Source of the DNA: Deltaproteobacteria bacterium
Lineage (GTDB): Bacteria; UBA10199; 2-02-FULL-50-16; JAJFLM01
NCBI GenBank assembly: GCA_021772655.1
Contig: JAJFLM010000098.1
Coordinates: 1-34,015 of the forward strand
Length of the DNA stretch: 34,015 nt
Reading direction: 5' to 3'
In this document: in pieces, positions 1-9,873 of the stretch
How positions within the stretch are numbered: position 1 is the stretch's first letter
How the letters are laid out: each line of letters opens with the position of its first letter
The notes under the pieces: model-generated
The model's input: only the letters and a program-made list of their open reading frames with translations
What the model was told of the DNA's origin: nothing
Databases searched by the model: none
Translations under genes and position numbers: made by a program

Positions 1-1295
1 TTTCCAGGGCAAAGTGTAGCGGGCCCTGGATTAAGAACATTTAGAGGTAAATATTTGATTCTGTCTTCGATAACTTCACTGCGGTTTAAAACTATATCGA
101 TGCCTTCACGAGTCTCTCCAGCGTCCAAAGTAATCACAGAAAATAACTGATTATCTTCGTCGGCCACATCCCCTTCATTCCAGAATTCTGCGTCACCGTA
201 AATGAATGGGTCTATTAATCCTGGAGCTATTGTAAAGGCAGCACTCTTACCAGTCACCTCTTCAACTTCAATTGTATAAGAGCCTGGCGGTAGTCCTGAT
301 ATCGAAAAATTAGCTACCGAAGTGACCTCATCAGTAATATTATCAATGCAAAAACTTGAATTGATTGTGGCTGCATGCATACCTTCCGTACATAGCCTTC
401 CACTCAAAAAAGAATACGCCTTACACAGAGAGTCTTCGATATTTCTCGCAATGATATTTACATGCATCATTGGGGAATCATCAGACTTAAGAATAGTCCC
501 CTTGATTGTAGCCATATCTTCCGCAAAAGAATTTGATGGATATAAAGCAGAAATGCCAGCAACGTCATCAGGGTTTAATACAGTTTTACCTTCATTACCT
601 GCTTGATTAGACATAGTTGGTATCAAATTCTGCAAGCCAATGTGCCCTTCTAATATTATCTGTTGATTAAGTGATGGGTGGGCAAGTCCTAAGAGATGGC
701 CCAACTCATGAACCATTGTTGCCACAACTCTATTGATTCCACCAATAGCATTTGTTGTTTCTATTTCTGGACTTAATACCAAAATACCTTGGACAATATT
801 AAATGGGCTACCCAAACTACCAGAAAAAACTTTTGCCCCTGCATTAGCAGAACAGCTTGTAATTAAACAAAGCTCATTCTTTAAAATAGAACTATCTCGA
901 TCAAACGCGATCACTGTCTCTAATTTTTTCTGGGCCTGGCTAGGACAAGAGTCAAGGTCATCGGTATAGCATTGAAACAGGTTGATATAATCCTTGTAAT
1001 TATCACCCGTAATATCTTCGGGTAAATACCCTCCAAAATTAAAACGTGGTACATGCGGAGAGACACTCTCCCAAATGTTCATAGCCTCTTTAAGTAATAC
1101 ATGCGCTTTATCATTATCTAAACGAGCACTCAAATCTCCAGGGTCCAAGTAATATGTGATGATAGAGCCAGGCTTCCATCCTATAGGTTCCCCTGTATCT
1201 GGATGGATGTAGAGATAATTATAAGCATGACTCATTACGGGCAGACAAAGACTTACGCATAAACATACGAAGCTAACCAGTAATGTACTAAACAT
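1..1295 (-). CDS. Secreted matrixin-like zinc metalloprotease, C-terminus truncated by window edge
   Basis: Own translation of the minus strand: MFSTLLVSFVCLCVSLCLPVMSHAYNYLYIHPDTGEP... (signal peptide), ...VATMVHELGHLLGLAHPSLNQQ... (HExxHxxGxxH), then IPTMSNQ...LNPDDVAGISALYPS (Met-turn and matrixin end motif). Frame stays open to base 1, so it is absent from the ORF track. Confidence 0.88.
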   Translation of the reverse strand, partial: MFSTLLVSFVCLCVSLCLPVMSHAYNYLYIHPDTGEPIGWKPGSIITYYLDPGDLSARLDNDKAHVLLKEAMNIWESVSPHVPRFNFGGYLPEDITGDNYKDYINLFQCYTDDLDSCPSQAQKKLETVIAFDRDSSILKNELCLITSCSANAGAKVFSGSLGSPFNIVQGILVLSPEIETTNAIGGINRVVATMVHELGHLLGLAHPSLNQQIILEGHIGLQNLIPTMSNQAGNEGKTVLNPDDVAGISALYPSNSFAEDMATIKGTILKSDDSPMMHVNIIARNIEDSLCKAYSFLSGRLCTEGMHAATINSSFCIDNITDEVTSVANFSISGLPPGSYTIEVEEVTGKSAAFTIAPGLIDPFIYGDAEFWNEGDVADEDNQLFSVITLDAGETREGIDIVLNRSEVIEDRIKYLPLNVLNPGPATLCPG

Positions 1296-1323
1296 AGTAA
1301 AGTTCACAGTAAGCCCCACTACT

Positions 1324-2406
1324 CTAATTTATGCCACCTAAAATCATAATAGAAAAATTTCCGTACCCTTGCCCTCCCGATTCCTCCTTAAGTCGTACCC
1401 GAACAGAATTAGAATCCTTAGATAGAACCACTGCAAACATTCTTCGCCCTCCCGAATTATCATTAACGGTTGCAATAGCCGCATATGTAGAGTTTTGCAT
1501 TGAAGCACTATAAACAAGTCTGTAATGATCACCATAAGTTGCATCTCCCAGTATTCTGGTAACGCTCGAAAAATTTACGCTATCAGAGAGCGTTTTTGAG
1601 CCAGCTGTTCCACTTCCGTCGGTTACATAGGCCCAGGCATTAACATTTAACCTAGGATCACTGCCCTCCAAAGCCGTAATACGAGTCTCATGATTATTTA
1701 CCACCACATCATTAAGATTACTGACATTTACACCATCGACAGAAGCAACATTGGTAACATTATTGCCACCCATATTCAGGGACCCCGTCATTGAGTCACT
1801 ACCATCACGATTTAATTTCTCATTAAGATCACTTTGTAACGATGAAACTTCACTCGCAACTTCTGAATCCAAAGCCACTTCACCCGGCAACTGAGTTGTC
1901 GTTATCATCACATTCTCAACATGCTCATTAGTAATCGCCCCCTGCTGAATCATCGTTGACGTAATCGAATTCTCCGCAACCGTCAGCGCTTCCTGACAAT
2001 AATAGGCATACGGTACCGAAGTTAACTCAAGTTGTTCTAAAGTCGTAATACTCCCAACGCTTACTTCAATGAAAAGTGGTGTGATCGGATTCAACACAGA
2101 GTAAGGCAATCCACCCGTCGGCACCGCAGGATCAGACCCTGGTTCAACACCCGACCCAATCAACACGTTTACCAAGCCATCAAAGACATGAACGCCCTTC
2201 TGCTCCTCGCTATAGAGCTCCGTCCCCTGATCATCGAGAACCCGGAATAAAATATCCACATTATCATCAGCAATAAGATTGCCCGCATCATCAAAAAGAG
2301 CTGATTGAAAAGTAATCACTTGGGGAATACTTTGCGCCATAACTGTCAGTGAAAAAAGCACTGATAAAAAACTTACTGTACCTAAAGATAATTTCTTGAG
2401 TTTCAT
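1324..2406 (-). CDS. Secreted tail-fibre-like protein of unknown function
   Basis: ORF 1324..2427; likely start is MKLKKLSLGTVSFLSVLFSLTVMAQS (signal peptide). Contains the 'LTSVPYAYYCQEAL' and 'SMTGSLNMGGNNVTNVASV' segments typical of tail-fibre/collar-like secreted proteins. Confidence 0.7.
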   Translation of the reverse strand: MKLKKLSLGTVSFLSVLFSLTVMAQSIPQVITFQSALFDDAGNLIADDNVDILFRVLDDQGTELYSEEQKGVHVFDGLVNVLIGSGVEPGSDPAVPTGGLPYSVLNPITPLFIEVSVGSITTLEQLELTSVPYAYYCQEALTVAENSITSTMIQQGAITNEHVENVMITTTQLPGEVALDSEVASEVSSLQSDLNEKLNRDGSDSMTGSLNMGGNNVTNVASVDGVNVSNLNDVVVNNHETRITALEGSDPRLNVNAWAYVTDGSGTAGSKTLSDSVNFSSVTRILGDATYGDHYRLVYSASMQNSTYAAIATVNDNSGGRRMFAVVLSKDSNSVRVRLKEESGGQGYGNFSIMILGGIN

Positions 2407-2427
2407 TATAACCTCACAGTTAATCAA

Positions 2428-2877
2428 TTAACGTAATTTAATCTCAACACGTCGGTTCTGTGCACGACCTGCTGCGGTGTCATTGGCTGATAAAGGCTGC
2501 CCTTCCCCAAATGACAAAACAATTAGCCTTGAAGGATCTATACCTAAACCCACCATCACCTCACGCACAGCGCGCGCGCGACTATCACCAAGTTTTAAAT
2601 TATAATCTTCCAAACCCTCGGCATCAGCGTGCCCTTCCAACTGAGCGACTTTAGTTGTATCAAGATTCAGTCGGTTAACGCTGGATTGGATTTTCTCCTG
2701 TTCAGAAATTTTAACTTGAGCGAGATCCGACTCAAAATAAACTCGCTCAACTATTTCTGGATCAGCATAAACTTGCGCGTCTGTCGCCACCTTGATGCGC
2801 TTAGGCGACGACGCACAGGACACGAATAATCCAGTGGCCAGCAACACTATGAATAAACGAAATTGAAAGAATCGCAT
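2428..2877 (-). CDS. OmpA/Pal-family peptidoglycan-associated lipoprotein
   Basis: Lipobox-like GLFVSCASS; OmpA C-terminal domain VYFESDLAQV...LEGHADAEGLEDYNLKLGDSRARAVREVMVGLGIDPSRL...GRAQNRRVEIKL. ATG overlaps the upstream stop (TAATG). Confidence 0.9.
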   Translation of the reverse strand: MRFFQFRLFIVLLATGLFVSCASSPKRIKVATDAQVYADPEIVERVYFESDLAQVKISEQEKIQSSVNRLNLDTTKVAQLEGHADAEGLEDYNLKLGDSRARAVREVMVGLGIDPSRLIVLSFGEGQPLSANDTAAGRAQNRRVEIKLR

Positions 2878-3734
2878 TAGGGTTTACTCCTACTCATAAC
2901 ATGAGGAAAATGTGCTAGATCTGTATCAAAACTGTAAAAAGGCACTGCCCCACTGGTGATAGCAGGGCTCTTACTTTGACCAAAGGACACAATACCTGTT
3001 CCGGGAAGAGAACCCGGCGGGGCCAACCGTACCGTCACCTGACTACTTTCTCCATTAGTCAAATCACGCAAGATGAAGGTATGGCGACCCAACGCCAGCT
3101 CTGGAGGTAAGAAGTTAAATTGCCCTAAAGACAACTTAGCCTCAGCAAATTCTAATCCAGTTTGATTATCTTTTAGAACTAAAGACTGATTAAAAGATGC
3201 ATCTTGAACCTCAATCTGATGGTTAGGTTCACCAGACCCTTGCATCATCAAACGGGTTACAATTACCCGATTGCCATTTCTAAGATTTAAGAAAATAGGC
3301 ACCGTATTTAACGAAACAGTTATCGGCTCAAGCTTCTGCTTATCAATGGTAATATTTTTAATTTCCTTACGGCGCACCACCATATTTTCATTATTCAAAG
3401 CTTCAACTAACAGGGTCCGCTGATCCCCTTCGGGGATATCTTTAAGAGAAATCCCCGCTCCATCAGGAGTTGCCTCCAAAAGAATCGGCACTGAAATTCC
3501 TGAGCCCGTGACATAGACACGAAACTTTTTAACTTGTTGCCTTAGAGGTAATTCTTCAGCCACTAAGCCAGCAGGGGCCAGTGCATTTTCAATGTTCAAA
3601 AATAAATCTACGTGCTCTTGCTTAGTGCAGGCTGCAAGCAACATGAAAAATCCAAAAAATGCTATCCGTAAGGGCGTATTTCCATACGCCCCTACACGCT
3701 TTGAAAAAATATCTTTTCTATCTAAAAACCACAT
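2877..3734 (-). CDS. Lipoprotein of unknown function with a palindromic repeat encoded in its N-region
   Basis: Start ATG at 3734 preceded by CAGGAGCGATTA (good SD): MWFLDRKDIFSKRVGAYGNTPLRIAFFGFFMLLAACTKQEH; lipobox LLAAC. Overlaps the 3' end of the PEGA gene. Confidence 0.75.
   Translation of the reverse strand: MWFLDRKDIFSKRVGAYGNTPLRIAFFGFFMLLAACTKQEHVDLFLNIENALAPAGLVAEELPLRQQVKKFRVYVTGSGISVPILLEATPDGAGISLKDIPEGDQRTLLVEALNNENMVVRRKEIKNITIDKQKLEPITVSLNTVPIFLNLRNGNRVIVTRLMMQGSGEPNHQIEVQDASFNQSLVLKDNQTGLEFAEAKLSLGQFNFLPPELALGRHTFILRDLTNGESSQVTVRLAPPGSLPGTGIVSFGQSKSPAITSGAVPFYSFDTDLAHFPHVMSRSKP
3668..3695. repeat. 28-bp palindromic repeat, copy 1, inside a CDS
   Basis: GTAAGGGCGTATTTCCATACGCCCCTAC; near-perfect inverted repeat, matched by a second copy at 24172..24199, with shared right flank ACGCT. 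Confidence 0.85.
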
Positions 3735-5013
3735 TAATCGCTCCTGTTGTATTGGTCGTCGCTCCCGCAAGAATCCCGCCCGTAACCGCCCCCACCACCA
3801 CTAAACCGACAGCACTCCAGAACCAGGGATTTTTTAATAAAGGCCTATGCTTACCCAACAAGGAAACATCACCGTAGTAAGGCGCCGCCGCAAGACTGCC
3901 GGGGTCATCCATAATATTTCTATGCATTTCATCTAAAACCTTGGACGCTAACCGTTCTGAAGTCTGACCGAGTTCTCGACGAAAATTTCTAACAGAAACC
4001 GACTGGGGTTGATGAAAGGTCGCAAGGTCACGATCTACAATATAGGCTTTCACCACAGCTTGATCATTTTCACGGTCGAGATCGATCAGAATAAGCTTTC
4101 GAACCTGCATGGCTTTGGCAGCCGCTCCCGATGTTTCAGTCAGATGTTCAAAATTATTGAACTGATCACGATGAAATCCAGCCATATCTTTAGAGAGGTT
4201 TAAGTTAGGTGCTTTCCATGGCAAATGAGCGGCTACTTCAGCCATAGTATCTGCTTTTACTTGAACAACCTCACGGGAGCTTTGGTAATTTGCGGCCTTA
4301 ACAACCACAGCATGTTCCCCAATCGCATACCCACTTACCTGCAATGGTGTCGTTCCTTTAAAGACACCATTCACATAAACATCTGAAGCCGCGGGCACAG
4401 AATGAACTTGAATCATGCCCGTTTGTTGTTGAGCTGTTTTTTCACGGGTACGTCGGACTTTCTTGACAATAGAAGGCGCAAAATAACGCTGGTCCAATTT
4501 TATCGTTGGATTATAATAAACCAGTTTACTAAAGGCTTCATTGGCTAAAGCCCGTTGGTTCTGAGCCATCGCCACAATACCTTGAACTGTATAGGCTTCG
4601 AGCAAAGCCGCATTATCACGTTCCGCAAGTGGAGCGGATAAAGCCTGAGCGACTACCTTCTCCACCAAACTGCTAGAACGCTCTAGATGTAGTTGAAAAT
4701 ACTCGCGCTTGGCTTCATCAACCGCCGCTTGCAACGAAGATACCTGCCCTGAGGCAATAATAGCATCCTTTTGATAATCTAAGAGCGCTTTACTTTCAGC
4801 ACGCGACAAAACTTTTAAATGGGCGTACCGAGATAATTCCTCACGAAATTTATCGGTCATTTTTCTAGTCTTGCGAGAGGAAACATCCGAACGATGTAAT
4901 TCTAATACCGCAATATGCTGTGGGTCTGCTGTATCAATGGGAATATGTGCAAAACTAGAGGTAGCTTGCAACTGCACTAATAACAGACAGACACATCGAA
5001 ACCAGAATCTCAT
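3718..5013 (-). CDS. Exported PEGA-domain protein with C-terminal transmembrane segment
   Basis: Start MRFWFRCVCLLLVQLQATSSFA with SD GGAGGGAAGA upstream; PEGA segment GMIQVHSVPAASDVYVNGVFKGTTPLQVSGYAIGEHAVVVKAANYQSSREVV; C-terminal WFWSAVGLVVVGAVTGGILAG. Confidence 0.85.
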   Translation of the reverse strand: MRFWFRCVCLLLVQLQATSSFAHIPIDTADPQHIAVLELHRSDVSSRKTRKMTDKFREELSRYAHLKVLSRAESKALLDYQKDAIIASGQVSSLQAAVDEAKREYFQLHLERSSSLVEKVVAQALSAPLAERDNAALLEAYTVQGIVAMAQNQRALANEAFSKLVYYNPTIKLDQRYFAPSIVKKVRRTREKTAQQQTGMIQVHSVPAASDVYVNGVFKGTTPLQVSGYAIGEHAVVVKAANYQSSREVVQVKADTMAEVAAHLPWKAPNLNLSKDMAGFHRDQFNNFEHLTETSGAAAKAMQVRKLILIDLDRENDQAVVKAYIVDRDLATFHQPQSVSVRNFRRELGQTSERLASKVLDEMHRNIMDDPGSLAAAPYYGDVSLLGKHRPLLKNPWFWSAVGLVVVGAVTGGILAGATTNTTGAINVVFR

Positions 5014-5127
5014 TCTTCCCTCCACTTGTACCCCGTTTTTCTGCGCTAAAAGAAGTAAGGCCTGCAGTAAACGGCCAATTTTTATCCAACTCTCAAAGTT
5101 GACCTGATAAATGATAGTCCATCTAAA

Positions 5128-5143
5128 TGCACAAGCCGTGCCA
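5128..5143 (-). promoter_or_regulatory. Sigma54 (RpoN)-type -24/-12 promoter
   Basis: Minus strand TTGGCACGGCTTGTGCA versus consensus YTGGCACGrNNNTTGCW (one mismatch); GG/GC spacing correct; about 100 nt upstream of the PEGA start codon. Confidence 0.65.
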
Positions 5144-5397
5144 AGACCATGCCAAGTTCGGAATAGTAAATAATTTTAAATACTTATGAGAAAATGAACT
5201 ACGAAAGAGCTTTCATGAAAAGCTTATATGAGTTTCAAAGTGAGAGAGTAGTATCGCAAAATGAATCGCTATAATTTGCGTGTTCAAGAGGAAAAATATC
5301 ATGAGCTGGAATTATATAAAAATTGATGGCGTTTTTTAATGAGGGTGAAAATACATCCACGCTAGAATTTCACATGAATTGATCTACTTAAATACAA

Positions 5398-8300
5398 TCA
5401 TTTTTCTTGCAGCATATCTAAAACAGCCTGCAACAAAACTTCTGGCTGTTGTGTCATGGTCCCTTGCTGCATGCGTACTTGCAGTAAGCTTTCCCCAGCG
5501 GTATTCACACCAATCATCAGTTCAATGTCGCCAAATTGATGGCTATTAAACGGTTGCCCTGTAGTGTTGGCTTTAAAATTTAAACGCACCACACTTCCCG
5601 TCACATGCCACTCATCTTGATAGCGTACTGTCATCGCCGGGCCCACGTTAACAACTGTAGTAATCGCTTGCACTAAAGCCGCATCGGGTGAGAAAAGTTC
5701 AAAGTTCCAATCAAAATAGATGGAATCACTGACCCGACTAGCGCGGATGATACCGTTGTGTAGCATTAAGTTTTCATGGCTGGTTGTCATGGGGTTTAAA
5801 TCTAAGCGTGCCGTGATCAAGCGGTTTAATAACGTGACCGGAGGTAATGTCGTTCTGGCAAAGGCGGTGTTCCATGAGCCACTATGAGGGCCCACAATAA
5901 CTTGAGCCGGTTCTGCCTCGTGAAGCAGCTTCCACTCTGGGCCTAAGTGCCCAGGCCGCACCTGATCTACCATCTGTAAGCTTAAAGCTGTCACACTGTC
6001 ATGATCTAATTCCAGCAGGTTTTGTTCTCGCAAGCTCTCCCAAAGTTGCCCAATAGCAAAGTTGACCGCCACGCGATTATTAAAACTATCGCGCTGTTCA
6101 CTGCTAGAAAGTCGCTCAGCGCGTTCCCCTAATAAACGCTTTGTTCCATAATGATATTCTGACATTGCGCCATCCATTACTTGCCAAGCGGCCTTTGCTT
6201 CTCCAGCAGCTGACAAGATGCGCGCATGGGTTAACATAATCTCTAAATCAAACTCTTCTACCATCCAATTGGATTCACGTAATAAATCATAGGCTAAGTG
6301 ACTCCGACGTAAAGCTTCATCAAGCTGGCGTTGAGCTAAATAGATTTGCGCAAAAGCCATGTGGGCCATGGCCGCTAGTTTAGGGTCTGCCTCTTCACCG
6401 GCATTTGCAATCGCTTCCACACGTAGAGCCGCAGTCACCGCTTCGGGATAACGCTGCAAGGCATTCAAAGTCAGTGCACGGTACAAATGTGTCACCCCGG
6501 CCATAAACTCATTAGCATGGCGGCCATATAATTGAACACAGCGGTCTAACTCTTGCATCGCTAATTCATGCTGGCCTAACAAACGTGCTGAAGTTCCAAT
6601 GTTAGGCACAAAATTAACGCGAAAGGCTCCACCAAACTTCTCTAAGGAGAGCTCTTCAGTAGCTTGATATAACTCTAAGGCTTCTTGATAATAACCCAAA
6701 TTAATATAAGCCCCACCCAAGTTGACGTTGCGTACCAAGCGCCGCTTGGCAAAACGCGGTGAGGTCAACAGGCTATCCACTTCTTCCGCCAATTGAATCA
6801 CGCTGGCATAATCGCCGTATTGCAAGCCGAGATACATTTGATTCAAATAAGAATCAGCAATTAAATCTTTATCATCTAGAATCTTGGCCATGCGGACCGC
6901 GGCCTCAATATACTCTCGACCCTCTTCAAAATAACGCCCTTCAGTATAACAGCGCCCTTTTAAAGCCAACAACTGTACTTGCATCGCTTCGGGTTCATCA
7001 GCATCAAATAATGACAAACCCTGATTGACCGCAGCAATCGCTGTTGGTCTACTGATACCACGCTTTTCATCTGGTGCCGCCAGGTAAGTTCTTGCCTGGT
7101 TATAATAATATTGAGCTTGATGGCCACGGTCCATCGTGACATCCAATAACAGCGTCGCCGCTCGAAGCGCTCCATAAGCCCTCTCAAAATCGCGTACGTC
7201 TAAAGCATGTCCATTGATTTCGAGCTCTGCTGACAAAGCTATGGCTGGAACTAATTCTCTGCCCAAACGAGAGGCCTCTTGAAAATAAATCATCCCTTGA
7301 TCGGGAGCCCCATTCAATTTTGCCTGCATCCCTGCATCAAAAAAGACCCGCGAGGCCATCGCTAAATTGCCCGCCTCTGATAAGTGATGGGCGACTACTG
7401 ATAAAGGTTTGTCTCCCCAACGCTGATACAAAGCCGCCACATCGCGATGCAATTCCCGCCGCCGATCACTGCTCATCACTTTCAAGCAAGTTTCGCGCAT
7501 CATGTCATGACGGATACGGTAGTTACCAGAACCGGCCTTCACCAAGACTTGCTCTAATTCTAATCGGCCCAAATGAATTTCGGCATCATCAATCCCCAAA
7601 TCATGCAATAAATCTAAATCTACCGTGCCGCCAACAATCGAGGCTATCTCAATCAGGTCGCGTTCCCCGGCTGCTAAACGGTCTAGACGGGCCTGAAGAA
7701 AATTTTGTGAGCCTGGAGTCACCGCCGTGCCGTCTTCACTTACGAAATTCCATCCGTCTGTCGAAACATCACGTTGCAACCAACCCGCACGCGTTGCTTG
7801 TACCATTTCATGAAGAAAGAATAAGTTGCCTTGAGCCTGTTCTAGAATAAAATTAACTGCTGCACTCCTAAAACTACTTTCAACATAGTCACTAATCAAT
7901 TCTGAGGTCATCGCTGCCAGACCACTGGAATCGATTTCTCCTAATTCAACAAGTGGTAAGGCTGCTGCCGATTGGAAAATCTTATGGTAATCCGCGGTAA
8001 AACTGGGACGTGCCGCACCGAGAATACTCAAACGCGCATGGGGTAATTCTGAAACTAAATGACTGAGCACTTTCAATGAAAATTCATCGGCCCAATGCAA
8101 ATCTTCTAAGACAAACATCAGTGGGAAAACCTCGGTGTAAGCGGCTGTAAAATCAACTAAGGCACGCGTTACATTTTCACGATACACGCGCTCATCCGAA
8201 GTCATCGATTCAATATTCTCAGCCACCTGACGACGCATCTCCATCACAGAGCTATCAATGCGTTCTTGCATAGAATCTTCTAGGCTAAAGCCTAAACCCA

Positions 8301-9846
8301 TCAAACGACCCAACAACTGTGCGAGCCATTCTTTTTGCGACTCGTCATAGTTGGATAAAACATGGGTTAAACTGCGGATTTTTATTTCTTGATCGCCAGG
8401 AAGGTCGACCGCTTCTACACCGGCTAAATTTCTTAGCGCCTGACTTAATAAGTAATACGGCGGATGAATATTGCGGTCCACACCGCGGGCCGCAGCCACT
8501 TTTACTTCTGCTTGCGCCAGGCGTTTATCACGATGAATGTATTCCGCAAGCAATCGGCTCTTACCCGAACCCGCTTCACCAACGGCCACGGTTACACGCG
8601 CAGTACCTGCTAAGACATTTGTTAAAGAGTTTTCTAATTGCGCTAACTGAGGTTGGCGACCATGAAATGGCATATCACTTTCTTGTAAAGACACTATACC
8701 CTGAGACCCTGGCACCTCGCCTTTAATCCAATAAACCCCCACCTTGCCTTCCACACCTTTAAAGGCAACGCGATCAATATCTTGATAGGTAAAACGACCC
8801 TGCAGCTCAGCAAAAGTCGCATCCGATACCAAAATACGATTGCCATCCGGCAAAGCTATTTTACTAGCGCCCGCATCTTGCTTAAAACTTTCCATGCGCG
8901 AAGCCATATTGACAGCCATCCCGATCACATCATATTTTTTTGAATCAGGTCCACCTAAATAACCCACGGCTACCTGTCCGGTGTGCACACCAATGCGCAT
9001 TTCTAAGGCAGGCAAACCACGCGCTTCCAACTGAGGATTGAGTCGATCTAAAATCTGGAGCATACGCGTGGCCGCACGTACGCCACGCACCGCATGGTCT
9101 TCATAGGCATAAGGCGCACCAAACACAGCCATGATAGCATCGCCAATATTTTTAACAAACCAACCACCTTGACGTTTGATTTCAGCACCTAAGACATTAA
9201 ACTCATAGTTGAGCCAACGGAAGAGTTCTTCCGCACCCAGGCGATTACTCATCTGAGTAAAACCTTTGAAGTCGGTAAATAAAATCGTGACGCGCTTGTT
9301 CTGCGGTTGAAGGTCTAAGCCAATATCTTCGCGAAATGGCGTTCCACATTTTGAACAACATTTATCATCGGGTTTAGGTTCCAATAAAACCAAACAACCA
9401 TTACATTGAAGTTTACCCACATGAAGTGCGGGAACTAAATCGGTCACCGGCGCTAAACTCTGAGTAATACTGCGGCGGCGAGACAATGGCGCACGACTGG
9501 ATGGCCGCACTGAGTCTGAAGACCCTGGACGCCCTAATACATGAGTCCAAGCCCCTACTTCTTGGGTCCAACTCCGCAACAATGTATTCAATACCAACGG
9601 ATTGTCGCCACAATTTCCTTGAAGCATTTCCTTCAACAGCTCGGCTTGCTGCGCCAAACCTGTCACTGCGGGATCTAAGCCAAGGGCTTGCGTCCGCACC
9701 GATTCCAAAATATCCAAGGGACTGGATTGTTGAGCCAAACCGGCCTGAATCTGTTGCTGGATTTGGGCGTAGGCCTGCAAAGGTCCGGAGGAGGCCAAGA
9801 GAAACCCCGAATGGGCGAGAGCTGTTTGTGACATCAAGCTTAACAT
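5398..9846 (-). CDS. Class III adenylate/guanylate cyclase with zinc ribbon, AAA ATPase and TPR-like helical repeats
   Basis: Start MLSLMSQTALAHSGFLLASSG with AGGGG upstream (ORF track overextends to 10053). CNGCLVLLEPKPDDKCCSKCG zinc ribbon; cyclase motifs VTILFTDFKGFTQMS, FVKNIGDAIMAVFG, MRIGVHTGQVAVG, YDVIGMAVNMASRMES; Walker A GEAGSGKSRLL; long helical repeat region. Confidence 0.92.
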   Translation of the reverse strand: MLSLMSQTALAHSGFLLASSGPLQAYAQIQQQIQAGLAQQSSPLDILESVRTQALGLDPAVTGLAQQAELLKEMLQGNCGDNPLVLNTLLRSWTQEVGAWTHVLGRPGSSDSVRPSSRAPLSRRRSITQSLAPVTDLVPALHVGKLQCNGCLVLLEPKPDDKCCSKCGTPFREDIGLDLQPQNKRVTILFTDFKGFTQMSNRLGAEELFRWLNYEFNVLGAEIKRQGGWFVKNIGDAIMAVFGAPYAYEDHAVRGVRAATRMLQILDRLNPQLEARGLPALEMRIGVHTGQVAVGYLGGPDSKKYDVIGMAVNMASRMESFKQDAGASKIALPDGNRILVSDATFAELQGRFTYQDIDRVAFKGVEGKVGVYWIKGEVPGSQGIVSLQESDMPFHGRQPQLAQLENSLTNVLAGTARVTVAVGEAGSGKSRLLAEYIHRDKRLAQAEVKVAAARGVDRNIHPPYYLLSQALRNLAGVEAVDLPGDQEIKIRSLTHVLSNYDESQKEWLAQLLGRLMGLGFSLEDSMQERIDSSVMEMRRQVAENIESMTSDERVYRENVTRALVDFTAAYTEVFPLMFVLEDLHWADEFSLKVLSHLVSELPHARLSILGAARPSFTADYHKIFQSAAALPLVELGEIDSSGLAAMTSELISDYVESSFRSAAVNFILEQAQGNLFFLHEMVQATRAGWLQRDVSTDGWNFVSEDGTAVTPGSQNFLQARLDRLAAGERDLIEIASIVGGTVDLDLLHDLGIDDAEIHLGRLELEQVLVKAGSGNYRIRHDMMRETCLKVMSSDRRRELHRDVAALYQRWGDKPLSVVAHHLSEAGNLAMASRVFFDAGMQAKLNGAPDQGMIYFQEASRLGRELVPAIALSAELEINGHALDVRDFERAYGALRAATLLLDVTMDRGHQAQYYYNQARTYLAAPDEKRGISRPTAIAAVNQGLSLFDADEPEAMQVQLLALKGRCYTEGRYFEEGREYIEAAVRMAKILDDKDLIADSYLNQMYLGLQYGDYASVIQLAEEVDSLLTSPRFAKRRLVRNVNLGGAYINLGYYQEALELYQATEELSLEKFGGAFRVNFVPNIGTSARLLGQHELAMQELDRCVQLYGRHANEFMAGVTHLYRALTLNALQRYPEAVTAALRVEAIANAGEEADPKLAAMAHMAFAQIYLAQRQLDEALRRSHLAYDLLRESNWMVEEFDLEIMLTHARILSAAGEAKAAWQVMDGAMSEYHYGTKRLLGERAERLSSSEQRDSFNNRVAVNFAIGQLWESLREQNLLELDHDSVTALSLQMVDQVRPGHLGPEWKLLHEAEPAQVIVGPHSGSWNTAFARTTLPPVTLLNRLITARLDLNPMTTSHENLMLHNGIIRASRVSDSIYFDWNFELFSPDAALVQAITTVVNVGPAMTVRYQDEWHVTGSVVRLNFKANTTGQPFNSHQFGDIELMIGVNTAGESLLQVRMQQGTMTQQPEVLLQAVLDMLQEK

Positions 9847-9873
9847 ATATATGCCCCTGCTCTTCGGCAGTAG

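Noticed and set aside
322-969. Plus-strand ORFs 322..606 and 733..969
   Set aside because: Antisense to the truncated metalloprotease, whose minus-strand frame carries HExxHxxGxxH.
5301-5340. 12-aa plus-strand ORF MSWNYIKIDGVF with AGAGG upstream
   Set aside because: Too short and only weakly supported; could easily be chance in an AT-rich spacer.
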